64,000 bases of DNA from Poseidonibacter lekithochrous (GCF_013283835.1 NZ_CP054052.1:2666001-2730000), one strand, 5' to 3'; numbered from the stretch's first letter, positions 1-10,829 are shown. Numbers and translations: made by a program. The notes: a model not told the origin generated them from the letters alone.

Positions 1-241
1 AAACCCAATCATTTGAAGCTAGTTCAACTGCTTTATTTTTTTGAGCACCAAATCCTAACCACTCTTGAAATAAAACTTTTGCACCTAATTCTTTTGCAAT
101 TTCACATGTTTTATCAGATGAACCACTATCTAAAATAAGCACTTCATCAGCAAATAAAGAAGATTTAATTGCATCTGCAATAAATTTTTCTTCATTTTTA
201 GTAATAATTACAATTGAAAGCTTATTTGTATAAGTGTTCAT
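1..241 (-). CDS. Family 2 glycosyltransferase, WaaE/LgtF-like, 5' part only
   Basis: The reading frame opens at an ATG at 241 and runs off the window, so only about 80 N-terminal residues are visible. They show a GT-A nucleotide-sugar fold start: a beta strand LSIVIITKNEE, then FADEVLILDSGSSDKT, with the DSGS acidic motif near residue 38, then WLGFGAQKNKAVELA. This WxGFGxQKNxA pattern is typical of the WaaE/KdtX-type LPS core glucosyltransferases. Its start overlaps the end of the lpxL-like gene by 20 bases, and it follows waaC and lpxL, so a role in LPS core or lipooligosaccharide assembly is likely. Sugar and acceptor cannot be told from this fragment. Confidence 0.8.
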   Translation of the reverse strand, partial: MNTYTNKLSIVIITKNEEKFIADAIKSSLFADEVLILDSGSSDKTCEIAKELGAKVLFQEWLGFGAQKNKAVELASNDWV

Positions 242-1112
242 ATTGATTCTTCCATCTTTGGTGTAACCAGAACCACTCTTCGGGTTTATCTTCAATAATT
301 TTTTGTGTAACATCAGCTTGTGATTGTACACATTTTCTAATATCTTCTTCTTTATTATCTGTATTATCAACTGGTATTGCTTCAAAAAACTTAACTACAA
401 AATCACCATCATTCTTATTTTGAATAAATGCTGGAATAATTATAGCATCAAACTTTTTAGCAAGTACTGCAATACTTGGAGTATGTCTTGCTTTTTTACC
501 AAAGAAATCAATTAAAATACCTTCTGTATCTTTTGTATTTTGATCTACAAGTAATCCAACTGGTCTATTAGATTTTAATGATTTAACCATTCCCTTCATA
601 GCACCAGATTTACTTAACAATTCAATATCAAACTGCTCTCTATTTTTTGTAAGAATTTTATTCATTACTTCTGAATCTAAATCTCTTCCAACAACAGCTA
701 AAGGCGTAAATTTAGCGGCAATACTTAAAGATAGTAGTTCCCAGTTTCCATAATGAGCAGTAAGTAATATAATTCTTTTATTTTCACTTAAAGCATTTTC
801 AATAATTTCACTATTTTCAAAAGTAACTTTTTCTAATACTTCTTCTTTACTAGCCCCTTGATTTTTTATAAAATCTGCTAATGTATAAATTAAATTCTTA
901 TAACACTTTTTAGTAATATTTGTTTTTTCTTCTTCAGATATTCTATCTTCATAAGCTAAATCAAGATTTACTTTTGCTATTTTTCTGTGTTTTTTATCCA
1001 CAGAATAAATTAGAAAAGCTAAAAAGTTTAGAATTGGATTTATAATAAATTTAGGAGTAAATTTTATAAAAAATCTAAATACATAAAATATTGATAAATA
1101 AATACTATCCAT
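222..1112 (-). CDS. lpxL: Lipid A acyltransferase, LpxL/HtrB (WaaM) family
   Basis: Predicted inner-membrane acyltransferase of 296 residues that adds a secondary acyl chain to Kdo-lipid A. The catalytic HX4E motif is visible as HYGNWE (H120, E125), followed by the glycine-rich LLVDQN and FFGKKARHTPSIAVLAKK region typical of the LpxL/LpxM family. A hydrophobic N-terminal segment at about residues 5-37 would anchor it. Length is close to the family norm of about 300. It overlaps waaC upstream by 8 bases and the glycosyltransferase downstream by 20, so the three LPS genes are probably translationally coupled. Whether the donor is lauroyl or myristoyl ACP cannot be read from sequence. Confidence 0.88.
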   Translation of the reverse strand: MDSIYLSIFYVFRFFIKFTPKFIINPILNFLAFLIYSVDKKHRKIAKVNLDLAYEDRISEEEKTNITKKCYKNLIYTLADFIKNQGASKEEVLEKVTFENSEIIENALSENKRIILLTAHYGNWELLSLSIAAKFTPLAVVGRDLDSEVMNKILTKNREQFDIELLSKSGAMKGMVKSLKSNRPVGLLVDQNTKDTEGILIDFFGKKARHTPSIAVLAKKFDAIIIPAFIQNKNDGDFVVKFFEAIPVDNTDNKEEDIRKCVQSQADVTQKIIEDKPEEWFWLHQRWKNQYEHLYK

Positions 1113-2106
1113 TTAATAAGTTCTTTGACATTTGTATTATAGTTTCCTCTTTAATTTCACATATTGAGAAATCATTTTTATTTAGTTTAAAGTGGTTTAC
1201 TTTAGAAGAAGATTTTACCACTTTATTAATTGGAGTTTCATAAACCCTATTTATTGGTGTTGGACCAAAAATTGTGATAGAAGGAATATTAAGTCCCCAT
1301 GCCATATGTGTAGGACCAGTATCATTTCCTATTAGTAGGTCAGATTTAGCAATTAAAGCCTTTAAAGAGTTTAAATTACATTTAGGCATAGCGTTAGCAT
1401 AAGAAGAGTTTTCTTCAATATATAAAGCTTTTTGTCTCTCGTTTTCATTTCCCCAAACAACAATACAGTTCTCTTTTAGTTCATTTGCAATATTTGCAAA
1501 CTTCTCTTTTGGATAGTTTCGACTTTCCCAAGTAGATCCAACAACAAAAACAATATTTTTTTTCTCTTGAGATAAAACTTCATTTACCACATCAGCTTCA
1601 TTGGAATAAGATAAAAAAGCTTTTTTATTTAATATATTTTCACTTGTAATATCAAAATCTAAAGGATTAGATAAAACTCTCACATTTCTATCAATTGTAT
1701 TTTCATCATAAGCAATATCTACTTGTTTATTATAAAACAAAGATGCAAACTTTTCACGAATTGAGTCTTTTGAGAATCCTGCAATATTTTTTCCTAATAA
1801 CTTAGCAACAATTGCAGATTTTATTAGTCCTTGTGCATCAATAACTAAATCATAATTATTCTTAGAATATTTTCTAAGTAAAGAAATTTGTGAAAATATT
1901 GCTTTTTTATTTTTTTTGATACTTTTTAGATTAACAGTATATATATTATCTATATCTTTATTTCCTTGAAGTACAGAAGAGAAAGCCTCTTCTACAAACC
2001 AATCAATGATAATATTTGGGTATTGTTTTTTTATGTATTGTAAAGCTACCATTGCATGGATAATATCACCCATTGCAGATAGCTTAACTATTGCAAGCCT
2101 ATTCAT
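1105..2106 (-). CDS. waaC: Lipopolysaccharide heptosyltransferase I
   Basis: GT9-family heptosyltransferase of 333 residues that would transfer the first L-glycero-D-manno-heptose onto Kdo of the LPS inner core at the cytoplasmic face of the inner membrane. The N-terminus RLAIVKLSAMGDIIHAMVAL is characteristic of WaaC. The C-terminal ADP-heptose-binding half shows FVVGSTWESRNYP and the signature LLIGNDTGPTHMAWGL at about residues 257-272, then ITIFGPTP. It starts on the base where the ppx stop ends and overlaps lpxL. WaaF is the alternative, but the KLSAMGDIIH start and DTGPTHMAW favour heptosyltransferase I. Confidence 0.88.
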   Translation of the reverse strand: MNRLAIVKLSAMGDIIHAMVALQYIKKQYPNIIIDWFVEEAFSSVLQGNKDIDNIYTVNLKSIKKNKKAIFSQISLLRKYSKNNYDLVIDAQGLIKSAIVAKLLGKNIAGFSKDSIREKFASLFYNKQVDIAYDENTIDRNVRVLSNPLDFDITSENILNKKAFLSYSNEADVVNEVLSQEKKNIVFVVGSTWESRNYPKEKFANIANELKENCIVVWGNENERQKALYIEENSSYANAMPKCNLNSLKALIAKSDLLIGNDTGPTHMAWGLNIPSITIFGPTPINRVYETPINKVVKSSSKVNHFKLNKNDFSICEIKEETIIQMSKNLLNG

Positions 2107-3574
2107 TATAATAGCTTTAGTTCTAGACTTTTTGGTAGTTCCAATTTATCAATATTTGCATTTAGCATAAATGATTTATTTTCTAAATCAATTGTTAAGT
2201 TATTATTAGAAAGCATGTATGAAACCTTTGGTCTAGATAAATCTTGATTTACTGCAATATTTAATGAAATCATAAAAGACATCCATTGCATAATTTCTAG
2301 TTTAGGTAAAAGTTCATTATATTCTAATAAATCTTTCTTAGTAGGTAATGATTTTTTTGAATATTTAATAGTATGAGCAATAATTACTCTTGAAGTATGT
2401 AAAAAATCATAATTCAAACCATTTAATATAAAATCAAATGCATTATCATTTGACTTATAGAAGTTAAGTGTTGTACCTATTGTATGTAACTTAGAAGCGA
2501 TTACTAATAAAGTTTTATATTTATCATCTAAATTGTGTAATGGTTTTAAGACTTCAAATATCTTCCCAGCATTAGTTCCAAAATAAGCACTTTGTTTTTC
2601 ATCGATTTCAAATCTATCTAATAAGCTTCTAACACTAACGTTATAGTTATTAGGAAACTTACAATTAGAGTTTCTTAATAAATCACTTAAATATACACCT
2701 TCACGTACACCTGCACCTGAAGTAATTACTTTAGAGATATTTAATTCATCTAAAATAGTTTTAAAAATAAAAGTACCTTCTTTAATTGTGTCAAATCTAT
2801 CTTTTTTAACACCTAAAGATTTAAGTTCTTTAATATCTTTTGCATTAATGATTGTTTCTAAATAATCTAATTCTTTTGATGTTTTATATTTATACCCATG
2901 AATAATATCTAAAGGATATTCATTCCTTTGCATAATTAATTTAGATAAAGATCTAATACTTCCACCAATACCTACAACAGTATCAGGTATTTCAACACCT
3001 AGATTAAAAATCTCTTTTAAATTTTCTAAAATATACTTTTTAGCACCATCAATATCATTCTTATTAAAGAACAATTCTTTCATACGAACAGTTCCTATAT
3101 TTAATGAAATAGATTTTTGAATTTCACCATCTTTGATAAATGAAAATTCTGTAGATCCACCACCTATATCAACAGTAACAAAATTCTTTTGATGTAATAA
3201 ATTTAATGCAGCAACTCCACCATAATAGGCTTCTTTTTCACCGTCAATAACTTTGATATTTAAACCAAAATCTTTACTAACTTTAGATAAAAAAACTTTT
3301 GCATTAGGAGCATCTCTTAATGCAGATGTAGCTACACAAATAACTTTTCTAGATTTTAATGATTTAGAAATATTTAAAAAAGACTTCAAAGATTCGTAGG
3401 CTCTATTCATAGGTTCTTCTTGAAGGTTACCATTATTTTCATAACAACCCTCAGAGATTTTTACCCTACTTTTAGTTTCATTTATTAAGTTAAATGCAAA
3501 CCTACTACTCTTTTGTAGTACAACCATACGCATTGAGTTCGACCCAATGTCTATAATAGTTGTGATTTTAGCCA

Positions 3575-3575
<1 letters not shown>
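2106..3575 (-). CDS. ppx: Exopolyphosphatase / pppGpp phosphohydrolase (Ppx/GppA family)
   Basis: 489-residue member of the ASKHA superfamily that hydrolyses terminal phosphates of polyphosphate or of pppGpp. Phosphate-binding loops are visible: DIGSNSMRM at residues 9-17, SALRDAPN at about 84-91, the second phosphate loop VDIGGGSTEFSF at about 140-151, and GIGGSIRSLSKL at about 203. A C-terminal HD-like helical region with HTSRVIIAHTIKYS is present, as in the longer bacterial Ppx proteins. Its start overlaps the last base of the ferredoxin gene. Campylobacterota often have two such proteins, and sequence alone does not separate polyphosphatase from GppA activity. Confidence 0.9.
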
Positions 3576-3829
<254 letters not shown>

Positions 3830-3874
3830 TTAATACCAATCCTATAGTTAAAATATTTATCTTGGAGTTATAAC

Positions 3875-4630
3875 CTATTCTTCTTTAATAAATTCTTTAA
3901 TTAGCTCAAATTTTAGCTTATTTTTAGATATAAGTAGATTTTTGTGTGTTTTATAAATAAATAAATCACTACAAATATATAAAGCTGCAGCAATATCAAA
4001 CTCTCTTATCTCACCACAGAAAAGTACAAAATCGTAATTTTTAGCATTAGATAGTGAGAGTGCAACTGCACCTGGTGATCTATATTTTATTTTATTTTCG
4101 TAAAGTTTTTGACAAATTGTAGGATAGGCATAAGCTCTTTCAAAAATTCCAATTTTAGAAAGTCTATTTATATTTAAATCAAGTTTTGAAGAATTAAACA
4201 ATTTTAAACTTATGATATTACTATCAAAAGCTTTATATATCATCGTATCATTAGCTAAGTTATATACAAAACCAGCAATAATATTATCTTTGTATTTTAA
4301 GGCTATTGAAGTACCGTAATAAGGTAAGTTAGACATAAAGTTATCACTACCATCAATAGGATCGATAATAATATTAAAATCGCTTTTAGTATCAATAAAA
4401 CCACATTCTTCAGAATAAATATTTCCAAAAGTTTTTAGATGTTTAATAAATAGTTTTTCTGCATATAAATCAATATTTAAAGAGTTATCTCCACCATATC
4501 CAATAGTATTAGAATAGGATAAATCATTAGAGTTAAGATTAGTATGTATGTAAGTGTAAAGTTCTTTATTAGAAGATAATACAGCCTTTATAAAATTGTT
4601 TTTATAAAGGTCTGTAATATTAGTAAGCAT
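3875..4630 (-). CDS. Inositol monophosphatase family phosphatase
   Basis: 251-residue Mg2+-dependent phosphatase of the IMPase/CysQ/FBPase superfamily. The metal-binding signature DPIDGSDNF is at residues 90-98, with E74/E75 upstream (YSEECGF) and a C-terminal EFDIAAALYIC segment standing in for the usual WDxAAG motif. The N-terminal fifty residues are divergent and the protein is slightly short. Substrate might be inositol phosphate, a sugar phosphate or phosphoadenosine phosphate. The gene is 5 bases after gltD and 45 bases before the ferredoxin, so it is probably in the same transcript. Confidence 0.82.
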   Translation of the reverse strand: MLTNITDLYKNNFIKAVLSSNKELYTYIHTNLNSNDLSYSNTIGYGGDNSLNIDLYAEKLFIKHLKTFGNIYSEECGFIDTKSDFNIIIDPIDGSDNFMSNLPYYGTSIALKYKDNIIAGFVYNLANDTMIYKAFDSNIISLKLFNSSKLDLNINRLSKIGIFERAYAYPTICQKLYENKIKYRSPGAVALSLSNAKNYDFVLFCGEIREFDIAAALYICSDLFIYKTHKNLLISKNKLKFELIKEFIKEE

Positions 4631-4635
4631 TTAGA

Positions 4636-6006
4636 TTATGATAATGCTTCGATTATAGTTTTTGCAGCTTCTCTACCATCAACAGCAGCAGTAACAGCTA
4701 AGTGAGCACCTCTTTGGCAATCTCCACCTGCATATACTTTTGCATTAGATGTTTGATATTTATTTGTTTCTACTCCACCCCATGCGTTAGTATCAACATT
4801 TAAATCTTTAAGGAAGCTTGGTTTCTCAGGAGAGAATCCTAATGCCATAATAACAACATCAGCCTCTTCAATATATTCACTACCATCATTAATAACAACT
4901 TTTTGTCTTCCAGATTCATCTGGCTCAGACATAGAAGTAGTTAATAATTCAACACCAGTAGCTTTTCCATTTTCAACAGCAATAGATTTAGGGCTTACAT
5001 TAAATACATATTCAACACCCTCTTCTTTTGCGTTTACAACTTCTTTTTTAGATCCTGGCATATTTGCTTCGTCTCTTCTGTATAAACATTTAACAGACTT
5101 AGCTTTTTCTCTTACTGATGTTCTAACACAGTCCATAGCAGTATCTCCACCACCAATTACAACTACATTTTTATCTTTTACATCAATATATTCAACATCT
5201 TTACCAAGATTTCTTTTTTGAATTCCTGTTAATAAATCCATTGCTAAATGAACGTTAGATGCTTTTTCACCATCAATTCCTGCAAATCTTCCAGCAGTAG
5301 CTCCAATTCCTAAATAAATAGCATCGAATTCTTCTTCTAATTGTGAAGCAGCAATATCTTTTCCAATTTCGCAATCTAAGTGAAGTTTCATACCAGCTTC
5401 TTGAAGCCAATTAATTCTTCTATCAACTGCAGATTTATCAAGTTTAAATCCTGGGATTCCATACATTAATAATCCACCAGCTCTGTCAGATCTCTCAAAC
5501 ATTTCAACACCATAACCTTTTCTTAAAAGGAAAGTTGCTGCAGAAATACCTGTAGGTCCAGAACCAATAATAGCAATTTTTTTATTTACTTTTTTATCAG
5601 TAAATTTAGGTTTCATTCCCTTTGCAAAAGCAGTTTCAGAAATATGAGTTTCAATTGCACCAATTGAAATAGCACCGTGTCCAGTATTTAATGAACAAGC
5701 ACCTTCACAAAGTACATCTTGAGGACAAATTCTTCCTAAAATCTCTGGGAAAGGAGAAGTTTCATTTGATAAAGCAAATGCTAAATCTGGATTCTTAGTA
5801 GCTGTTTGTTTTAACCATGCTGGAATAAAGTTTCCTAATGGACAACCTGTATGACAGTATGGATCACCACACTGCATACATCTATCAGCTTGTTCTTTAG
5901 CTCTAGATTTTCCAAATACTTGATATACTTCACCATAATCTTTCAATCTTTGAAGTACATCTCTTTTCTCTGGGTTTATTCTTTCAAATTTAGTAAAGTT
6001 TAACAT
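4636..6006 (-). CDS. gltD: Glutamate synthase (NADPH) small subunit
   Basis: 456-residue beta subunit that oxidises NADPH and passes electrons through FAD and Fe-S clusters to GltB for glutamate formation from 2-oxoglutarate and glutamine. The N-terminal cysteine set C43, C46, C51, C55 (CMQCGDPYCHTGC) and the second set ICPQDVLCEGAC bind [4Fe-4S] clusters. Two Rossmann motifs follow: IIGSGPTGISAA for FAD at about residue 146 and VVIGGGDTAMDC for NADPH at about 286. The end AGGDCQRGAHLAVTAAVDGREAA is standard. It starts one base after gltB ends, so the two subunits are coupled. Confidence 0.95.
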   Translation of the reverse strand: MLNFTKFERINPEKRDVLQRLKDYGEVYQVFGKSRAKEQADRCMQCGDPYCHTGCPLGNFIPAWLKQTATKNPDLAFALSNETSPFPEILGRICPQDVLCEGACSLNTGHGAISIGAIETHISETAFAKGMKPKFTDKKVNKKIAIIGSGPTGISAATFLLRKGYGVEMFERSDRAGGLLMYGIPGFKLDKSAVDRRINWLQEAGMKLHLDCEIGKDIAASQLEEEFDAIYLGIGATAGRFAGIDGEKASNVHLAMDLLTGIQKRNLGKDVEYIDVKDKNVVVIGGGDTAMDCVRTSVREKAKSVKCLYRRDEANMPGSKKEVVNAKEEGVEYVFNVSPKSIAVENGKATGVELLTTSMSEPDESGRQKVVINDGSEYIEEADVVIMALGFSPEKPSFLKDLNVDTNAWGGVETNKYQTSNAKVYAGGDCQRGAHLAVTAAVDGREAAKTIIEALS

Positions 6007-6007
6007 A

Positions 6008-9000
6008 TTAATCTCCCTCGTCCGGATCTAATGGTAACACTGTCATATTTTTAGGTTTTACCATCCAGAAGTTTCTAATTTCTGCTCTAAAGTTTTCTAA
6101 AATATTTTGAGCTGCATCACTTTCAGTTTCATGAACATAATCTAAAAGTAATCTTTTCAGATATAGTCTTTCTCTTTCAGTATCATCAGTATCGATTCTA
6201 ACTGCTTCAATTAACTCTTGGTTCATTTTATCAACAAATGATTTTTCTGGATCATAAACAAATCCAAGTCCACCAGTCATACCAGCACCGAAGTTAATTC
6301 CAGTATTTCCTAAGATTACTACAATTCCACCTGTCATATATTCACAAGCATTATCTCCAGTACCTTCAACTACAGAAATACATCCTGAGTTTCTTACACC
6401 AAATCTTTCACCTACAGATGCTCTAATGTATAATTTACCACCAGTAGCTCCATATAAACAAGTATTACCACCACCAGCAAATTCCTGACCTTGGTGCATT
6501 GGATTAATGATGATTTTACCACCATTCATTCCCTTACCAACATAATCATTAGCAGCGCCATCTAAATGTAAATTCATACCCTTAGAAAGGAAAGCACCAA
6601 ATGATTGACCAGCAATACCTTTTAGGTTAATATTAATTGAGTTATCTGGTAATCCAGCGTCACCATAGAATCTAGCAACTTCACCAGAAATTAATGCACC
6701 AAATGATCTATTTAAGTTAGTAATTTCAGTATTAACTTTAATTGGAGAGTTTGGATTCTCAATTGTTTTATGAACTTTCTTTAATAATTCTTTTTCATAT
6801 CTATTATCATCAAATGGATCATTTGAAGGTTTTTGACAAGTATCAATACCGTCAATTTTTCTTAAAATATTTTGGAAGTCAAATTTTTGTGCAAATTTGT
6901 CATCAATTACTTTTAATAAATCAGATCTACCTACAATTTCTTCAATTGTTGAGTATCCTAATTCAGCTAAGATTTCTCTAACTTCTTCAGCAATAAATGT
7001 GAAGTAAGAAATTAATCTCTCAACAGTTCCAGTAAAGTGACCTCTTAAATCTTCATCTTGAGTTGCAACACCAACAGAACATTTGTTAGTATGACAAATT
7101 CTTAAGATTTTACATCCAAGTAGTGTTAATGCAGCAGTTCCGAATGCATAAGATTCAGCACCAAGCATAGCAGCTTTAACAACATCTAAACCAGTTTTTA
7201 ATCCACCATCAGTTTGAACGTGAACGAACTCTCTTAAGTGGTTAGCTTTTAAGGCATTATGAGCTTCTGAAAGACCCATTTCCCAAGAGTTACCAGCATG
7301 TTTTAATGAAGTTAATGGAGCAGCACCTGTTCCACCATCTCCACCTGAGATAATAATTTTATCAGCATATGCTTTAGCAACACCTGCTGCAATTGTTCCA
7401 ACACCAATAGAAGATACTAATTTAACAGTAATTCTTGCTTGAGTATTTACTTGTTTTAAATCGTAGATTAGCTGAGCTAAATCTTCAATAGAGTAAATAT
7501 CATGATGTGGTGGAGGCGAAATTAGAGTAACACCAGCAACTGTATGTCTTAAAGACGCAATTAAAGGAGTTACTTTGTGACCTGGTAATTGACCACCTTC
7601 ACCTGGTTTTGCACCTTGTGCAACTTTAATTTGTAATTCTTCTGCTGATCTTAAGTAACCTGGAGTTACACCAAATCTACCAGAAGCAATTTGTTTAATT
7701 TTAGAATTTTTTAAAGTACCAAATCTTTTTGGATCTTCACCACCCTCACCTGAGTTTGATGCTCCACCAATTGTATTCATAGCCATCGCCATTGCTTCGT
7801 GAGCTTCTGGAGAAATAGAACCACATGACATAGCAGCTGATGCAAATCTTTTAAATACTTCTTCTTTTGATTCTACTTCATCAATAGAAATAGATTTTTT
7901 ATCAGAATTAAATTCAAAGAAATCTCTAATGAATTTCTTATCTCTATTTCTAACTAATTGTTTTAAACCTTCGAAATCAGTAATTTCTTCTTTTTTCGTA
8001 GCAGATTTATTATGCATAGCTTTAGTAGTAGCTGGACCATAATCGTGATATTCACCACCATTTAAGTACTTGTAGAAACCACCTAAATCTAATGGGAACA
8101 TATGATTATCATCATGATATGCATTAAAGTGAGATTTTTCAATTCTTTCTTCAATATCTTCGTAATCTAAACCAGCTAAATCACTATGTGCATCAGGGAA
8201 ACAAGCAGTTACGATTTCATCAGATAATCCAATAGCATCGAATAAACCAGAGTTTCTATATGAAGCAATAGTACAAATACCCATTTTAGACATAATCTTA
8301 AGAAGACCAGCGTTTAATGCTTTTTGAGTATTTTTAAGAACTCTTTGCATTTCGTACTTAGATAATTCTTTTCTTTCATATAATGCAACAGTTGTAGCAT
8401 ACATCATATATGGATACATTGCAGTTGCACCGAATCCTAATAATACTGCTGCCATATGTGGATCATAAACTTCACCAGTTACAGGTACAATTGATACATA
8501 ATGTCTTACTTCTTGTTTTAATAACTCTTGGTTAATATAACCAACAGCCATTGCCATTGGAATAAGCTTAGAAGTTTCATTTACTGCTCTATCATCTAAA
8601 ATAACAACAGAAACACCATTATCTTTAACAGCTTTTACAACATTATCACAAAGTGATTTTAATGATGCTCTTAAATCAGATTTAAATGTAGTTGAGAAGA
8701 TTTGGTTTTTGTAGTATTCATCATATCTTGGAGATTTTTCATCACCAAATGATACTAATACATCAAATTTTTCTTTCATTAAAACAGGAGATGCAACTTT
8801 TAATCTTTTTGCATACTCTGGCTTTTCATCAAGAATATTGTGAATTTGACCAAATCCAGTCTCTAAAGACATTACAACTTTTTCTCTATATGGATCAATT
8901 GGAGGATTTGTAACTTGAGCAAACTTTTGTTTGAAGAAGTCAGTAAAGTTTCTATTAACTTGTGAGAAACATGCTAATGGAGTATCATCACCCATAGAAC

Positions 9001-10447
9001 CTACAGGTTCTTTACCATCTTTAGCCATTGGCTCAATCATTTGATCAATTGCTTCATAAGTAATATTGAAATATTTTTGTTTCTTTTCTAACTCTTCAAA
9101 TTTATAATCAGAAGTGTTTAAGAATGAATCTTCAATATACTCTTGTAAGTAATCCATATCTTCATTTAACCACTTAGAGTAGTATTGAGAAGATTTAAGA
9201 TAATCATTAATATCATCTTCTTTTAAAACTTTTCCGTGTTTAAGGTCAAGAGCAATCATTTCACCTGATTGTAATCTTCCTCGCTCTAAAATGTTTTCTT
9301 CCTCTAAAGATAAAGTACCATACTCAGAAGTAATGTATAATTTGTGATCTTTAGTGATTACATATTTAGATGGTCTTAAACCATTTCTGTCAATTAAACA
9401 TCCAATATGTCTACCATCTGTTAAAGAAACAGCAGCAGGACCATCCCATGCTTCCATTGCAGTTGCAGTGTATTCATAGAATGCTCTTAAATCTGGATCC
9501 ATATGAGGTGCATTTTGCCAAGGTGCAGGAACTAATGATCTTGCAGCTTTAAAGAAATCAACACCATTTGCTAACATGAATTCAAACATATTATCTAATG
9601 AAGCAGAATCTGAAGAACCAGTTTGAAGAATTGGTAATAATCTTGCAATTTCTTCATCTGAGAAAATTTCTGATTGAAGTTGTTCAGATTTAATTTCAAC
9701 ATTAAATCTATTTGCTTCAACTGAGTTAATTTCACCATTATGTGCGATTGCTCTAAACGGTTGTGCTAATCTCCATTGAGGTAGAGTATTCGTTGAGAAT
9801 CTTTGGTGAAATAATGAGAACGAGATTTTAAAGTCGTCATCTCTTAAGTCAACATAAAAATGCTTAATATGCGTTGGCATAATAAGCCCTTTGTACGCAA
9901 TTACTTTAGATGAGAACGTAGGAATATAAAAATCTTTCTTATCTATTAGTTTATGCTCACACTCTTTTCTTGTTAAGTAAAGCATTGCATCAAATCTCTT
10001 TGATGACATTAAAGTATTAGGAACGACAAATACTTGAATAATATTTGGTAATGAATCTAATGCTTGTTGTCCAAGAGCATCAGTATCAACTGGAACATTT
10101 CTAGTTAATACAACTTTTAAATCATTAAGTTCACAAAACTCTTTAAAAGTATCGATATCTTCAAGATCTTTTGCAAAGATCATTGCTACACCATAAGTTT
10201 CAGGTAAATCAATACCATCTTTTGTAGCTACTTTTCTCATAAATTGATCTGGCATAGATAAAAGTAATCCTGAACCATCTCCAGTTTTACCATCTGCTGC
10301 CACTGCACCTCTGTGCATCATTCTTTCTAGTGAAGTTATTGCATCTTCTAAATTTTTATGACTTGGTCTGTTTTTCATATCAGCAACAAGACCGAAACCA
10401 CAGTTGTCTTTAAAAGAAGTTAGTAAGTCTAAATTACAACCCATCAT
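6008..10447 (-). CDS. gltB: Glutamate synthase large subunit
   Basis: 1479-residue alpha subunit. The N-terminal Ntn-type glutaminase domain begins at C16 (DNCGFGLVADM) after a propeptide of about 15 residues expected to be removed. The central and FMN domains include SCGSISPEAH, the FMN/2-oxoglutarate region with IISGGDGGTGAAP, and the 3Fe-4S site CKILRICHTNKCSVGVATQ. The C-terminal GXGXG beta-helix domain shows GNTCLYGATGGKLY and GGIVVILGNTGINFGAGMTGG. Length is typical. Two adjacent ATGs (10447 and 10444) are possible starts after AAAGGA; the second has the better spacing. It is first in a long operon reading toward LPS genes. Confidence 0.96.
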   Translation of the reverse strand: MMGCNLDLLTSFKDNCGFGLVADMKNRPSHKNLEDAITSLERMMHRGAVAADGKTGDGSGLLLSMPDQFMRKVATKDGIDLPETYGVAMIFAKDLEDIDTFKEFCELNDLKVVLTRNVPVDTDALGQQALDSLPNIIQVFVVPNTLMSSKRFDAMLYLTRKECEHKLIDKKDFYIPTFSSKVIAYKGLIMPTHIKHFYVDLRDDDFKISFSLFHQRFSTNTLPQWRLAQPFRAIAHNGEINSVEANRFNVEIKSEQLQSEIFSDEEIARLLPILQTGSSDSASLDNMFEFMLANGVDFFKAARSLVPAPWQNAPHMDPDLRAFYEYTATAMEAWDGPAAVSLTDGRHIGCLIDRNGLRPSKYVITKDHKLYITSEYGTLSLEEENILERGRLQSGEMIALDLKHGKVLKEDDINDYLKSSQYYSKWLNEDMDYLQEYIEDSFLNTSDYKFEELEKKQKYFNITYEAIDQMIEPMAKDGKEPVGSMGDDTPLACFSQVNRNFTDFFKQKFAQVTNPPIDPYREKVVMSLETGFGQIHNILDEKPEYAKRLKVASPVLMKEKFDVLVSFGDEKSPRYDEYYKNQIFSTTFKSDLRASLKSLCDNVVKAVKDNGVSVVILDDRAVNETSKLIPMAMAVGYINQELLKQEVRHYVSIVPVTGEVYDPHMAAVLLGFGATAMYPYMMYATTVALYERKELSKYEMQRVLKNTQKALNAGLLKIMSKMGICTIASYRNSGLFDAIGLSDEIVTACFPDAHSDLAGLDYEDIEERIEKSHFNAYHDDNHMFPLDLGGFYKYLNGGEYHDYGPATTKAMHNKSATKKEEITDFEGLKQLVRNRDKKFIRDFFEFNSDKKSISIDEVESKEEVFKRFASAAMSCGSISPEAHEAMAMAMNTIGGASNSGEGGEDPKRFGTLKNSKIKQIASGRFGVTPGYLRSAEELQIKVAQGAKPGEGGQLPGHKVTPLIASLRHTVAGVTLISPPPHHDIYSIEDLAQLIYDLKQVNTQARITVKLVSSIGVGTIAAGVAKAYADKIIISGGDGGTGAAPLTSLKHAGNSWEMGLSEAHNALKANHLREFVHVQTDGGLKTGLDVVKAAMLGAESYAFGTAALTLLGCKILRICHTNKCSVGVATQDEDLRGHFTGTVERLISYFTFIAEEVREILAELGYSTIEEIVGRSDLLKVIDDKFAQKFDFQNILRKIDGIDTCQKPSNDPFDDNRYEKELLKKVHKTIENPNSPIKVNTEITNLNRSFGALISGEVARFYGDAGLPDNSININLKGIAGQSFGAFLSKGMNLHLDGAANDYVGKGMNGGKIIINPMHQGQEFAGGGNTCLYGATGGKLYIRASVGERFGVRNSGCISVVEGTGDNACEYMTGGIVVILGNTGINFGAGMTGGLGFVYDPEKSFVDKMNQELIEAVRIDTDDTERERLYLKRLLLDYVHETESDAAQNILENFRAEIRNFWMVKPKNMTVLPLDPDEGD

Positions 10448-10829
10448 TTTCCTTTATGTTAATCTTTATATATTCCTTAGTAAAGTGGGATAATATACTA
10501 TTTTTTTGTTTAAAATTCGGTTAAAAGAGTTTTAGAATCACTATATACATTATATAGAGAACAACAAAGTGTCACTTTCTGAAATGATGGTATGATGGTA
10601 TTAGTAGCAACTTAATTGCAATTAATATGTGACTTTTATGTGACTTTAGAGTAGTACTTTTAGAAGTACTTTTTGTAGTACAAAAACATATAAAATCAAA
10701 AAATAATCACTATATTATTAGTTCTATTTTATGGTCTTTAGTAACTTTTAAAATTTAAAAAAATGTACATAATAGTTACACAAGTTTTTACTATAATTTT
10801 CTTATATCGAAATATTAAGGAGAAATGAT
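10448..10829. promoter_or_regulatory. Divergent intergenic region between gltB and the TRAP transporter
   Basis: 382 bases without a gene, between two divergent operons. It contains two ATGTGACTTT direct repeats at about 10627-10648, a tandem TGATGGTA pair at about 10585-10600, and an inverted repeat AGTACTT/AAGTACT at about 10654-10671. These could be sites for regulators acting on gltB or dctP, but no known operator consensus was recognised. No sigma-54 type GG-N10-GC element was found. Confidence 0.5.
10792..10797 (+). promoter_or_regulatory. -10 element of the dctP promoter
   Basis: A perfect TATAAT lies 38 bases before the dctP start, preceded by a T-rich tract as is usual in Campylobacterota where the -35 is weak. 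The ribosome site AAGGAG at 10817-10822 follows and sets the ATG at 10830. Confidence 0.6.

Noticed and set aside
8692-9552. Plus-strand open frames within gltB
   Set aside because: Low-complexity shadows rich in Leu, Gln and His opposite a conserved gene.
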